Shown: one piece after another, positions 1-8,730 of the stretch | Position numbering within the stretch: position 1 is the stretch's first letter | Layout: each line of letters begins with the position of its first letter | DNA from: Berkiella sp963829835 | GTDB lineage: Bacteria; Pseudomonadota; Gammaproteobacteria; Berkiellales; Berkiellaceae | Direction: 5' to 3' | DNA length: 64,000 nucleotides | NCBI GenBank assembly: GCA_963829835.1 | Contig: CAWHKC010000004.1 | Coordinates: forward strand, 1,860,001-1,924,000 | The notes under the pieces: generated by a model | What the model was told of the DNA's origin: nothing | What the model saw: the letters and a program-made list of their open reading frames with translations, nothing else | Databases searched by the model: none | Position numbers and translations under genes: made by a program

Positions 1-222
1 AACGCTAGCATGAATTAATCCACTGTTTTTGTCTTTGACAATATATTTACCTTTGCTATAAATAACTTCCACATTTTCTGGTTTTAATCGAGAGATTTTA
101 TTCTGAGGATTTTGATTTTGAGGGATAATTTCATTTAAAACTTCGATAGGAAGTTTACGAAGTCTATTTGTAATAGCAATAGCATTTTGTTCTCTTTGTT
201 TAGCATTCAGTTTTTTTGGCAT
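1..222 (-). CDS. Hypothetical protein, partial (runs off left edge); paralogue of the gene at 366-734
   Basis: The frame opens with ATG at 222 (M-P-K-K-L-N-A-K) and stays open for 74 codons to base 1, so the 3' end lies outside the window. I do not recognise the family. It is clearly a paralogue of the next gene: both share N-A-I-A near the start, an R-x-L pattern around residues 20-23, and a K-Y-I-V-K-(D/N)-K followed by L-I-H-A block near residues 57-72. Both are on the minus strand about 140 bp apart, which points to tandem duplication. The protein is basic at its N-terminus, with no signal peptide or membrane segment in the visible part. Confidence 0.6.
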   Translation of the reverse strand, partial: MPKKLNAKQREQNAIAITNRLRKLPIEVLNEIIPQNQNPQNKISRLKPENVEVIYSKGKYIVKDKNSGLIHASV

Positions 223-365
223 AACTACAACCTTTTACTACAAGGCTAATTCCAATATTTTATTATACGTATTGGTGATAGATAATAGTAAGAATGGTTG
301 GTGTTAGGTCGAGGATAGAAATAAAATTAAGGGGATATACAATTAATGTAATTAGAAAATTGCAG

Positions 366-734
366 TTAGTATTTAGGTTGATGGGGATTTTTATCGTCGT
401 ACTTTATTGTAAAGATAATGGGTCCATAGCTAGGCACTGATGATTGGACTTTGCTCAGAGATGGTTTTGAGGGTGATGAATGTTGTACATAACGCATTAT
501 CATATTCATATTCGTAATACTAAGGACAGCGTGAATTAAAGCACTATCTTTGTTTTTGACGATATATTTTTTCAAACTACTATCGTAGTTAACAGCTACT
601 TTCATAGGATCGACCTTGTCTTGAGCGCTGATGAGTCGATTTAAATCCTCATATGATAACTGACGAAATCTTCGTTCAGCCGCGATTGCATTCTTGCGGC
701 GCTTTTCATCTGAAAATTTTTCAGGTTCTACCAT
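366..734 (-). CDS. Hypothetical protein, 122 aa, second member of a tandem paralogous pair
   Basis: No known domain recognised. The protein is soluble and charged at the N-terminus (many E, K, R). Its middle block KKYIVKNKDSALIHA matches the equivalent block of the truncated neighbour at 1-222. After the shared block it continues with an N-M-N-M-I-M stretch and a Ser/Pro-rich tail. The upstream Shine-Dalgarno is weak (gtgagatggt). Proteins of this size and composition are common as lineage-specific accessory or effector genes in intracellular gammaproteobacteria, but nothing in the sequence proves that role. Confidence 0.65.
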   Translation of the reverse strand: MVEPEKFSDEKRRKNAIAAERRFRQLSYEDLNRLISAQDKVDPMKVAVNYDSSLKKYIVKNKDSALIHAVLSITNMNMIMRYVQHSSPSKPSLSKVQSSVPSYGPIIFTIKYDDKNPHQPKY

Positions 735-825
735 ACCATCTCACTTTAAGATCATCAGTCTGTTATACATGTGACAATGAGGTAGTTAAAAAAGTTCTTG
801 TGGGATGATTGGAGCTAGGTCGAAA

Positions 826-856
826 CGAGGGTGGCGCTTAGTCCACCCTACGTCAG
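826..856 (-). repeat. Degenerate REP-like palindrome (family A)
   Basis: Read on the minus strand this is a decayed copy of the GTAGGGTGGGC...GCCCACC repeat that is abundant at 40.9-43.8 kb: it keeps the GTAGGGTGG half and the complementary CCACCCT half. It lies just downstream of the pfp stop, in the pfp / hypothetical gap. Confidence 0.5.
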
Positions 857-867
857 ATTAAGATATT

Positions 868-2133
868 TCAGGCCACCGCAAACTCTTCCTTCAATTTCTT
901 TGCCACCGTATCCAATGGCAATTGCACATATTGTGGCATACCGTTTTCATACGGTGGATAAGCTTCACCAGCAATTAATGGCAGCAAATATTGTCGGCAA
1001 GCATCAGTAATGCCATAACCATCTTCGGTAATAAAATCACGTGGTACGGTTTTTTCGACATTCGCCACTTTAGAAAGCGGAACTTCTTCGATGTGCCAAC
1101 GATAAGGACTATCAGAATCACGTACCACAACTGGCATCACTGCATTTTTACCCGCAATAGCAAATTCAACGGCGCTTTTACCTAAAGCATACGCTTGCTC
1201 AACATCGGTTGTTGAGGAAATATGACGTGCTGCGCGTTGGAGATAATCCGCCACTGCCCAGTGATTTTTGAAACCGAGTTCTGATTTAACCATTTGCGCC
1301 AAGTAAGGCGCAACGCCACCTAATTGCGCATGACCAAAGGCATCTTTTAGGCCAGATTCAGCTAAGAATTTTCCATCGGGATGTTGCGTGCCTTCTGAAA
1401 CCACAATCACACAATAGCCTTTATTTTTGACGGTGGATTGCACTTTTTGCAAGAAATCGGCTTTCTGGAACGGAATTTCAGGAAATAAAATAATATGAGG
1501 TGCGCCGTTAGCATGCGGTTGGGCTAAAGCACCTGCCGCAGCAATCCAGCCTGCATGACGGCCCATCACTTCAAGAATAAAGACTTTAGTGGAGCTGGCT
1601 GCCATAGAGGCAACATCAAGGCTGGCTTCTAAAGTGGATACCGCGACATATTTAGCTACAGAACCAAATCCAGGGCAATTGTCAGTAAAGGGAAGATCAT
1701 TATCTACCGTTTTGGGGATCCCTATGCACGTGATAGGATACCCCATTTCCTGGCTTATCTGGGACACTTTATTGGCCGTATCTTGTGAATCACCGCCGCC
1801 ATTGTAGAAGAAGTATCCAATATTGTGTGCTTCAAAGACAGCAATTAAACGTTCATATTCTTCGCGGTTTTCCTTGAGGCCTTTTAGTTTATAACGACAG
1901 GAACCAAAAGCACCGGCAGGCGTATGACGTAGCTGTGCAATTAATGAAGAAGGCAGGGTAGAGGTATCAATAAGTTCTTCTTTTAATGCCCCTATAATGC
2001 CATTCTTGCCTGCAAAAACTTTACCGATTTTATCGGTGTGTAGTCGTGCTGTTTCAAGCACGCCACAGGCAGAGGCGTTGATAACGGCGGTGACACCGCC
2101 AGATTGTGCGTAAAATGCATTTTTGAGAGCCAT
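868..2133 (-). CDS. pfp: Pyrophosphate-dependent 6-phosphofructokinase
   Basis: Reversibly transfers phosphate from pyrophosphate to fructose 6-phosphate in cytosolic glycolysis. The phosphofructokinase fold is evident: AQSGGVTAVINAS at the N-terminus, the GGGDSQDT loop around residues 111-118, PKTVDND around 138-145, and VMGRHAGW around 190. The Lys in PKTVDND replaces the Gly of ATP enzymes (PGTIDND). Together with the Asp-containing GGGDS loop in place of GGDGS, this is the known signature of PPi specificity. Length 421 aa is normal for this clade. The ATG at 2133 follows a good AAGGAAAA site. It is transcribed alone, divergent from the membrane protein at 2230. PPi-type PFK as the main enzyme fits Legionella-like metabolism (inference). 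Confidence 0.93.
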   Translation of the reverse strand: MALKNAFYAQSGGVTAVINASACGVLETARLHTDKIGKVFAGKNGIIGALKEELIDTSTLPSSLIAQLRHTPAGAFGSCRYKLKGLKENREEYERLIAVFEAHNIGYFFYNGGGDSQDTANKVSQISQEMGYPITCIGIPKTVDNDLPFTDNCPGFGSVAKYVAVSTLEASLDVASMAASSTKVFILEVMGRHAGWIAAAGALAQPHANGAPHIILFPEIPFQKADFLQKVQSTVKNKGYCVIVVSEGTQHPDGKFLAESGLKDAFGHAQLGGVAPYLAQMVKSELGFKNHWAVADYLQRAARHISSTTDVEQAYALGKSAVEFAIAGKNAVMPVVVRDSDSPYRWHIEEVPLSKVANVEKTVPRDFITEDGYGITDACRQYLLPLIAGEAYPPYENGMPQYVQLPLDTVAKKLKEEFAVA

Positions 2134-2229
2134 ATTTGTTTTCCTTTGCCAGTTTTTATGGTGGCAGGTTACATTTTTTGAATAAAAATTGCTAGCATTG
2201 ATAAGTTAATATGCTAAATAGATGGAAAT

Positions 2230-2826
2230 ATGAATAATACTGTTTATCAAACTTTTCGTGGATTAATCAACCTTTGCCGGCTGCGTGGTAGTCCTGCTGA
2301 ATTACCTTATTCCATGATTATGTTGGTTTTGTTAATTATTATTGAATTAGGGTTGAATGTATTTACCCTTAATCAATTAAAAGGTGCCTCAGGTGCAGAA
2401 GTCTTTTTGGCATCATCGTTATCATTGATCGTATTGATAGGGCTTATTTTTGTCCTACTTGCACAACGTAAAGTCGCTGCACGATTGAATAAAGTGCTTA
2501 TTGGTTGGTTTGGAACAGAATTGTTATTAACTGTCTTGTTAAAAATCATATTATTATTAATACCTGAAAGTGCACAAGCCACAAAAAGTGTTCAAGCTGT
2601 TTTACAAATTATTTTCTTCACATGGAATGTTGCCATCAAGGCCTATATTTTTAGGCGTTCTTGTGACATGAAATTGGCCAGTGCGCTGTTAATGACATTT
2701 GGTATTTTGATAGTTTCTTCATTACCAATTCAGTTTATTCTGAGCGCATATTTACCAACTTTGCCTGAATCGACGACGCAAGCTTCACCTGAATCGTCGA
2801 CGCAAACATCACCGAATTCAGATTAG
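2230..2826 (+). CDS. Multi-pass membrane protein, unknown function
   Basis: A 198-residue protein with four to five hydrophobic segments (about residues 27-47, 59-81, 92-112, 123-140 and 147-170). It ends in a hydrophilic tail with an imperfect repeat of the type PES(T/S)TQ(A/T)SP. The arrangement loosely resembles Yip1-like membrane proteins, but I cannot assign it. It starts 9 bp upstream of mpl and on the same strand, so it is probably the first gene of the mpl-ubiX transcription unit. A weak ggaa site precedes the ATG at 2230. Confidence 0.75.
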   Translation: MNNTVYQTFRGLINLCRLRGSPAELPYSMIMLVLLIIIELGLNVFTLNQLKGASGAEVFLASSLSLIVLIGLIFVLLAQRKVAARLNKVLIGWFGTELLLTVLLKIILLLIPESAQATKSVQAVLQIIFFTWNVAIKAYIFRRSCDMKLASALLMTFGILIVSSLPIQFILSAYLPTLPESTTQASPESSTQTSPNSD

Positions 2827-2835
2827 GAGAAGATA

Positions 2836-4203
2836 ATGCATATTCATATTTTAGGGATCTGTGGCACATTTATGGGTGGCATAGCATGCCTTGCTCGTGA
2901 GCGGGGTTTTACAGTAAGTGGTTCTGATGAAAATGTGTATCCACCGATGAGCACGCAATTAGAAAGTTTAGGCATAACTTTGCAAGAAGGTTATAAACGA
3001 GAACACATTCAACAACAACGTCCCGATGTTGTGGTAATAGGAAATGCTCTAAAACGGGGTATCGATGCCGTTGAATATGTTCTTGATGAAGGCATCAAAT
3101 ATCAATCTGGCCCACAATGGTTAGCCGAAAATTTATTGAAAGATAGATGGGTGATCGGGGTTGCGGGAACGCATGGTAAAACGACAACCACAGGGATGAT
3201 TTCTTGGATCTTAACTTATGCCGGTTTTAATCCAGGATTTCTGATTGGTGGGATCCCTGCCAATTTTGGGGTGTCGGCAAAATGGGGCCAAGATCCTTAT
3301 TTTGTGGTTGAAGCGGATGAATATGATAGTGCCTTTTTTGATAAGCGTTCTAAATTTGTTCATTATCACCCCAAGACATGTGTTTTAAATAATCTTGAAT
3401 TTGATCATGCCGATATTTTTAATAGTTTAGACGATATCAAAAAACAATTTCATCATCTGGTTCGCACCGTCCCAAGCAAAGGCGCACTGATTGTTCCAAC
3501 AACTGATACAGCCCTACAGGATGTACTGAAGATGGGATGTTGGAGTGAAGTAAAATCTTTTGGACCAAATGGTGAATGGCAAGCTCAACTAAAAGTCAGT
3601 GATGGCAGCGTATTCGAAGTACTTCATCATGGGAAAAGCTTCGGTGAAGTCAACTGGCAATTGATTGGCGAGCATAATGTCAATAATGCTTTGGCCGCTA
3701 TTGCAGCAAGTGCGCATGCCGGTATTAAACCAGCCGTAGCTGTTGAAGCCTTAGGACAATTTCAATCGGTTAAACGACGAATGGAAGTTCGCGGGCAAAT
3801 CAATGAGGTAACCATTTATGATGATTTTGCGCATCACCCCACGGCCATACGTACCACTGTTGCCGGATTAAGAGCTAAAATTGGCAATAAACGTCTTATC
3901 GCAATTGTTGATATTCGTTCCAATACCATGTGTATGGGTACACATAAACATGATTTCCCGCAAGCGCTACAAGATGCTGATGAGATTTTGATCTACCAAT
4001 CACCAAAAGTGTCCTGGAATGTGAAAGAAATTTTGGCACCTCTTAAAGATCGCGTGCATGTGATGCAAGATACTCAACACATTATTGATGCTTTGGTTCC
4101 CATGGTAAAAGCCCAAGATCATGTGTTAGTGATGAGCAATGGTGGCTTTGATGGTTTACACCAACGATTATTAAATGCTTTAGCCCAAACTGAGACAGTA
4201 TGA
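2836..4203 (+). CDS. mpl: UDP-N-acetylmuramate--L-Ala-gamma-D-Glu-meso-DAP ligase
   Basis: Murein-recycling ligase that attaches the recovered tripeptide to UDP-MurNAc in the cytoplasm. It has the N-terminal Rossmann part starting HILGICGTFMGGIA, the ATP loop GVAGTHGKTTTT near residue 110, the DEYDSAFFD segment and the Mur ligase C-terminal domain (DDFAHHPTAI). Length 455 aa is typical. The start is well set by TTAGGAGA seven bases upstream. The stop overlaps ubiX by 4 bp (ATGA), showing translational coupling. Confidence 0.95.
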   Translation: MHIHILGICGTFMGGIACLARERGFTVSGSDENVYPPMSTQLESLGITLQEGYKREHIQQQRPDVVVIGNALKRGIDAVEYVLDEGIKYQSGPQWLAENLLKDRWVIGVAGTHGKTTTTGMISWILTYAGFNPGFLIGGIPANFGVSAKWGQDPYFVVEADEYDSAFFDKRSKFVHYHPKTCVLNNLEFDHADIFNSLDDIKKQFHHLVRTVPSKGALIVPTTDTALQDVLKMGCWSEVKSFGPNGEWQAQLKVSDGSVFEVLHHGKSFGEVNWQLIGEHNVNNALAAIAASAHAGIKPAVAVEALGQFQSVKRRMEVRGQINEVTIYDDFAHHPTAIRTTVAGLRAKIGNKRLIAIVDIRSNTMCMGTHKHDFPQALQDADEILIYQSPKVSWNVKEILAPLKDRVHVMQDTQHIIDALVPMVKAQDHVLVMSNGGFDGLHQRLLNALAQTETV

Positions 4204-4802
4204 TAAAAAGAGAAATAACATTGGCATTTGCAGGTGCATCCGGTGCGCCTTATGGTTTGCGTTTACTTGAACAATTAGTGCGTGCCAATGTGAATATTTC
4301 TCTGGTGATTTCAACTGCCGGCTTGATGGTTATCAACGACGAAACCGATTTTAAGTTACCAGGCAATCCACAGAAAATAGCTGAATTTTTTCAAGAGCGT
4401 TTCCAAAGTGCCCCCTCTCAAATAAAAGTTTATGGAAAGGATGATTGGTACTCCCCCTTAGCCAGTGGCAGCGGTGCTCCAAAAACCATGGTTGTTTGTC
4501 CTTGTAGTGCGGGTTGTTTATCAGCCATTGCTTTGGGTGCTAGTAATAATTTGTTAGAACGCGCTGCTGATGTGGTACTCAAGGAACAAGGAAAGTTAGT
4601 GCTTGTGGTGCGTGAAATGCCACTATCGGCAATTCATCTTGAACATATGCTAAATCTTGCTAGGTTAGGGGTTTGTATCATGCCTTCAAGCCCTGGATTT
4701 TATTTCAAACCGCAAACAGTAGAAGATATTGTTGATTTTGTGGTAGCGCGCATATTAGATCAAATTGAAATCCCTCATCAGCTCAGTAAAAAATGGGGTT
4801 AA
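4200..4802 (+). CDS. ubiX: Flavin prenyltransferase UbiX
   Basis: Makes prenylated FMN, the cofactor of the UbiD decarboxylase in ubiquinone synthesis. The N-terminal FMN site LAFAGASGAPYGLRLLEQL, the central VVCPCSAGCLSAIALG and the LVVREMPLSAIHL motif are all present. At 200 aa it is full length. It starts within the mpl stop (ATGA overlap) and is followed closely by a small secreted protein gene. No ubiD is in the window. Confidence 0.95.
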   Translation: MIKREITLAFAGASGAPYGLRLLEQLVRANVNISLVISTAGLMVINDETDFKLPGNPQKIAEFFQERFQSAPSQIKVYGKDDWYSPLASGSGAPKTMVVCPCSAGCLSAIALGASNNLLERAADVVLKEQGKLVLVVREMPLSAIHLEHMLNLARLGVCIMPSSPGFYFKPQTVEDIVDFVVARILDQIEIPHQLSKKWG

Positions 4803-4813
4803 AAGGAGTTTTT

Positions 4814-5107
4814 ATGAAAGGAAAGTATTTAATATTTTTTTTACTCCTCTCCCAAGCAGCCTTTGCTGCTCTTCCTCCAACGGCAGAAAGCATGCGTCGC
4901 ATTAAAGCCGTCATGGAATCAAAAGAAGTATACGATAAATTAGGTCCCGTAAATTGGATCAAATCTGTTACCGAAACAAAAGATGGCTATCTATTAAAAT
5001 CCGATAAATGTAGTTTAGAAGTGACGATTTCCAATGGTCAAAATAAAAAAGGCTTGATTGGACCACTTCCGCTTGAAGTGAAAACCCAAAAGCTGGAATG
5101 TGAGTGA
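4814..5107 (+). CDS. Small secreted/periplasmic protein, unknown
   Basis: I place the start at the ATG at 4814, which has an AAAAGGAG ribosome site six bases upstream; an in-frame ATG at 4793 lies inside the end of ubiX. The resulting 97-residue protein opens with a signal peptide (MKGKYLIFFLLLSQAAFA, cleavage after AFA). The mature part holds two Cys residues (K-C-S-L-E and the C-terminal L-E-C-E), possibly a disulfide. It is the last gene of the mpl unit. Its TGA abuts the TAA of the opposing gene at 5108 with no base between them, so there is no room for a conventional terminator. Confidence 0.7.
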   Translation: MKGKYLIFFLLLSQAAFAALPPTAESMRRIKAVMESKEVYDKLGPVNWIKSVTETKDGYLLKSDKCSLEVTISNGQNKKGLIGPLPLEVKTQKLECE

Positions 5108-7204
5108 TTATTTAATTCCATGAGGAGATTTATCATCATCTCTATCTTCATCTTTTTTTGATTTTAAAGCGGCGATCTCTTTTGCAATTTGATTTTGTCT
5201 GGCTCGCAAAGATTCAGCTGAGCCATGAGAAAGGGCTTTTCCTTTTTCACTCAGCTCAAGCTCTGGACGTCCGGTACGTGCTGGAACTGGTGGTGCTGGT
5301 GGTGGGCGTGAAGGTGGCATAGAGCTGGTTCCACTGACATGACGTGGCGTTGATGGCAAAGGAGCAGAGATATTACGCGGCGTGAGGCGTTGCGGTACGA
5401 GTGGTGGTAGAGAACTCGATTGATTTCGTGGCATAGGTTTGGGAGAATCTTGTATATCGACATGTCGCTTAGCAAGGGGTTTTGAACTTTTGATATGTTC
5501 TTCAATACTCCTTTGACCGTCATAATCAATGATAGTCAAAGCAGATCGATTGGCGGGATTTTTTATCCATTCTTCCAAAGGATTATTTGCTTTAAAATGT
5601 TGGTTTTCACATAGTTTCTGCCATCTTTCGAAATCTCGACGTGACAATTTTATTTCATCATCATTCTTTTTTGGATCAGTACATATTACCCAATATTTTT
5701 CACTATTGATGATGGTGCTTTTTAAATGCACTAAATCGTTATCAACAATTTTACATTCAATACCTTCTTTCTTAGCTTCCTTCAATGCATCTTGAGAGTT
5801 TGAATTTCCTCTTTCTATATTGCCTGGTTTATGCGCTTTAGATTCACAACCTGGCTCTACTTTGTCAATGACACTCCCCAATCGTATGTCGTTTTCAGGG
5901 TAGGCTAGTTCACCTTTGCGCCATGCTCGATTTTTCCCCAAATATTCAATTTGCGTGGGATTGGTATTCACAAAAATAAATAAGGGCTTAAAACCAGGAT
6001 TTCTCATGAGAGCCTTTATTACACTAAATGATTTTAATAGCTTAATACTATCTTTAGGGTTGGCAAACGTAACAGGCACATAGAGGCTAAATTTTTTAGG
6101 TTTGGGAGGCATTGGTTTGCTAGGATCTTTTTGGTGTTGTGTAAGCGTTTTTTGATATTGACTTTCTTTGGCTTCATTTGCAGCGATAACTGCTTTTTGG
6201 ATTTTGCTTTTTATTTTGATATCAATCTTCTCAGAGACCTTTTGCAAGTCATCAATGCCATTATACCCTTTTGACAGTGCAACTTGTAACGTTAACATAC
6301 GAATTTGAGAAACTTCGCGTTCTATACCACCATCAACTGAAACGACATCATTTCCTGGGTGTCCCTTATCTTTCTCCTCTGAGATGCTTGCAACAACTTG
6401 ATCGCGAGCATGACTTTTACCAGAGCCAGTTGCACCTGCCCCAATGATCACTTTGGGTTCTTCCCATTGTTTTCCCTCATAGTGCCTAGTTGACTGCAGC
6501 ATAACGGCATTTCTAAAAGCTTGTGAATTTGTTTCTTCAGTAAGAGCAGCCATATATTTTTGTATACCTACTTCCCCAAGCAATTCTTCCATCGATATTT
6601 CTTTTGTATTTGTTTTATCTGCCGGTAGCGCTGCCATTGCCTCCTTTCTTCTTGCCAAATAGCTTAAAAAAGCTTCTCTTGCTACAGTTGAACCAATAAC
6701 GGTTTTTTCATCTGTACCCTCATATAATTTTGCTAGACCTTCTTTTCCCAATTCTACCCTTAATTCTTTGCCTCGAAGCTGTTCTTTTTTTCTCAATTGT
6801 AATAATTTTTCGTGTTTTTCTTGTTGTTCTGGGGTTGCATCAGGAGCGAGGGGAGGAACAAAAAAATAATCACCCACAGCCCCCCAATTTTTGGGCCAGG
6901 TTGTTATTTCATATTGAACTACCTTTGAAACACTACCGCTTTGGCCTAATCTTGCTTCATTTAGATAGGCTATTCTGAACTGCTCTATAATAACGCTAAT
7001 TTGATTGATCAACTCTTGAGAGGAAAAGTTATTGATTGAATTTTTTTCAATCATATTTAAACCGATAAGTAATTCATGAGGATCAGATTTACCTTGAATG
7101 AATTTCTGCAAAAGACTAAGCAGCATGGTCTTTTCACTTTTATTCATTTCGCTTTGTGAAGTCAGTGCTGTTAGCATAGTGATTAACGGCTTTGGATCTG
7201 CCAC
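5108..7204 (-). CDS. Large P-loop protein with zeta-toxin-like core and proline-rich tail; effector candidate
   Basis: 698 residues. A Walker A loop GAGATGSGKSH lies near residues 255-265, followed by VVSVDGGIEREV and later FIFVNTNPTQ and DNDLVHLK. This order resembles zeta-toxin / polynucleotide-kinase-like P-loop kinases (similarity by eye, moderate certainty). About 250 residues of helical, charged sequence precede the P-loop. The last 120 residues are Pro/Ser-rich (PPSRPPPAPPVPA) and end in a very acidic-basic stretch. No small antitoxin gene accompanies it. The start is GTG at 7204 with a strong GGAGG nine bases upstream. Size, tail and orphan status suggest a secreted effector rather than a chromosomal toxin (inference). 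Confidence 0.75.
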   Translation of the reverse strand: MADPKPLITMLTALTSQSEMNKSEKTMLLSLLQKFIQGKSDPHELLIGLNMIEKNSINNFSSQELINQISVIIEQFRIAYLNEARLGQSGSVSKVVQYEITTWPKNWGAVGDYFFVPPLAPDATPEQQEKHEKLLQLRKKEQLRGKELRVELGKEGLAKLYEGTDEKTVIGSTVAREAFLSYLARRKEAMAALPADKTNTKEISMEELLGEVGIQKYMAALTEETNSQAFRNAVMLQSTRHYEGKQWEEPKVIIGAGATGSGKSHARDQVVASISEEKDKGHPGNDVVSVDGGIEREVSQIRMLTLQVALSKGYNGIDDLQKVSEKIDIKIKSKIQKAVIAANEAKESQYQKTLTQHQKDPSKPMPPKPKKFSLYVPVTFANPKDSIKLLKSFSVIKALMRNPGFKPLFIFVNTNPTQIEYLGKNRAWRKGELAYPENDIRLGSVIDKVEPGCESKAHKPGNIERGNSNSQDALKEAKKEGIECKIVDNDLVHLKSTIINSEKYWVICTDPKKNDDEIKLSRRDFERWQKLCENQHFKANNPLEEWIKNPANRSALTIIDYDGQRSIEEHIKSSKPLAKRHVDIQDSPKPMPRNQSSSLPPLVPQRLTPRNISAPLPSTPRHVSGTSSMPPSRPPPAPPVPARTGRPELELSEKGKALSHGSAESLRARQNQIAKEIAALKSKKDEDRDDDKSPHGIK

Positions 7205-7425
7205 TGAATAAATCCTCCGTATATGCCACTAATATATATGTTATCAATCTAACATATTGCCTGCAATGATTCTTTCCACACTTTTTAACTAAAATATTGA
7301 AATTATTAACAGTTTTAGGCGTAATTTAATTGTTAAAGTAATAAATTGTAAATACACGTATATAAAATAACACTTTAAGACTTCTATCTTTGTACCTACT
7401 CGAATCATTACCTATATTAATAGAG

Positions 7426-7438
7426 AGGGTATAACCCT
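7426..7438. promoter_or_regulatory. Short palindrome upstream of the RND operon (possible operator)
   Basis: AGGGT-ATA-ACCCT is a perfect 5+5 dyad with a 3-base spacer, 23 bases before the efflux adaptor start. Repressors of efflux operons often bind dyads in this position, but no adjacent regulator gene is present. The 7205-7461 gap otherwise shows only AT-rich sequence. Confidence 0.25.
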
Positions 7439-7461
7439 TAAAATCCTATTTTCTTTGAGAG

Positions 7462-8730
7462 ATGATAAAAAAATACATCATGGATGATGAACCAATATCA
7501 AAACCCCCATCTCAGGGAAGCGAGCTTGGCCAACATACAGCCAAAAAGCATGGCTTTGCTCATAAAATGTTATTTATCATTGTTATCATTGCTTTAATTG
7601 TTATCGTCATTTTGTCATTACGCTCCTGCAGAGGAACTCCCAAAAAATCGCAACACGCAACGCAAACAACGGTTGTGGTTGCCAAAGCCCACAAAGAAAG
7701 TGTTCCTGTTTATCTGAATGCACTTGGCGCTGTGACGCCAACCACTACAGTGACTGTGGTAACCCAAGTGAATGGCATCTTAGACAAAGTGTTTTTCAAA
7801 GAAGGGCAGATGGTCAAAGCGGGGGATTTATTAGCGCTAATCGATCAGCGCTCCTTGTTAGCTCAACTCATGCAATTTGAAGGACAGCTGGCACATGATA
7901 CGGCACTACTTGCCAATGCCAAGACAGACTTAGCACGTTATCAAATGCTTTGGAAAGAAGATTCAGTTTCAAAACAAATCTTAGATACACAATCATCATT
8001 AGTGCAGCAACTCGAAGGAACAGTTAAATCTGATCAAGGGCAAGTTGAAACAACTAAAGTGAATTTGGCTTATTGCCGTATCACTTCACCTATTAATGGC
8101 AGAGTCGGGTTGCGTTTAGTGGACCCAGGTAATTTTGTGCAAACTTCAGAAACAACAGGCATGTTTGTGATCAACAACATTAATCCTATCACCGTTGTGT
8201 TCACGCTTCCTGAAGACAATGTGCCTGAGGTTTTGAAACAACTAAGAGCAAAAAAGCAACTGATATGTGAAGCCTATGATCGCTCGCAGAATAAGCTCTT
8301 AGCAAAAGGAAATCTGCTGACGATGGATAACCAAATCGATCCCACGACTGGCACCGTCAAACTTAAAGCGGTATTTAAAAATGATGATGATAGCCTTTTT
8401 CCAAATCAATTTGTCAATATTAAATTGTTGGTCAAGCAAATCGATCAGGCCATATTGATCCCTACACCTGCTATTTTGCATGGAACTCAAGGCGATTTTG
8501 TTTATAAATTAAATGCGGACAATAAAACCGTAAAATCAGTACCGGTTGTTGTTAGTTTTGTTTCAGGTAATAACTCGGTTATCACATCCGGTATTACTCT
8601 TGAGGATGTTGTTGTGATAGAGGGTACTGATAAATTAAAAGATGGTGCAACTGTTATTGTTTCCAATCCAGATAAAGATAAAGTCAAAGAAAAAACGCCA
8701 AAAAGTTCCCCTTCGAGTAAATCGAAATGA
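7462..8730 (+). CDS. RND efflux periplasmic adaptor (MdtA-like, HlyD family)
   Basis: Membrane fusion protein linking the inner-membrane pumps to the outer-membrane channel. An N-terminal membrane anchor spans about residues 34-53. It is followed by the lipoyl/barrel-sandwich half motif (TVVTQVNGILDKVFFKEGQ), a helical hairpin, the second half (YCRITSPINGRVGLR) and a beta-barrel domain. The C-terminal tail is Lys/Ser-rich. Length 422 aa matches MdtA. The ATG at 7462 has only a weak GAGAG ahead; an ATG at 7480 is possible. The stop overlaps the next gene by 4 bp, opening a four-gene operon. Confidence 0.92.
   Translation: MIKKYIMDDEPISKPPSQGSELGQHTAKKHGFAHKMLFIIVIIALIVIVILSLRSCRGTPKKSQHATQTTVVVAKAHKESVPVYLNALGAVTPTTTVTVVTQVNGILDKVFFKEGQMVKAGDLLALIDQRSLLAQLMQFEGQLAHDTALLANAKTDLARYQMLWKEDSVSKQILDTQSSLVQQLEGTVKSDQGQVETTKVNLAYCRITSPINGRVGLRLVDPGNFVQTSETTGMFVINNINPITVVFTLPEDNVPEVLKQLRAKKQLICEAYDRSQNKLLAKGNLLTMDNQIDPTTGTVKLKAVFKNDDDSLFPNQFVNIKLLVKQIDQAILIPTPAILHGTQGDFVYKLNADNKTVKSVPVVVSFVSGNNSVITSGITLEDVVVIEGTDKLKDGATVIVSNPDKDKVKEKTPKSSPSSKSK

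Noticed and set aside
991..1807. Open frames on the plus strand opposite pfp
   Set aside because: They are antisense shadows of a well-conserved enzyme gene without ribosome sites or recognisable products.
5108..7204. Chromosomal zeta/epsilon toxin-antitoxin module
   Set aside because: No small antitoxin gene precedes or follows, and the protein is more than twice the size of zeta toxins.
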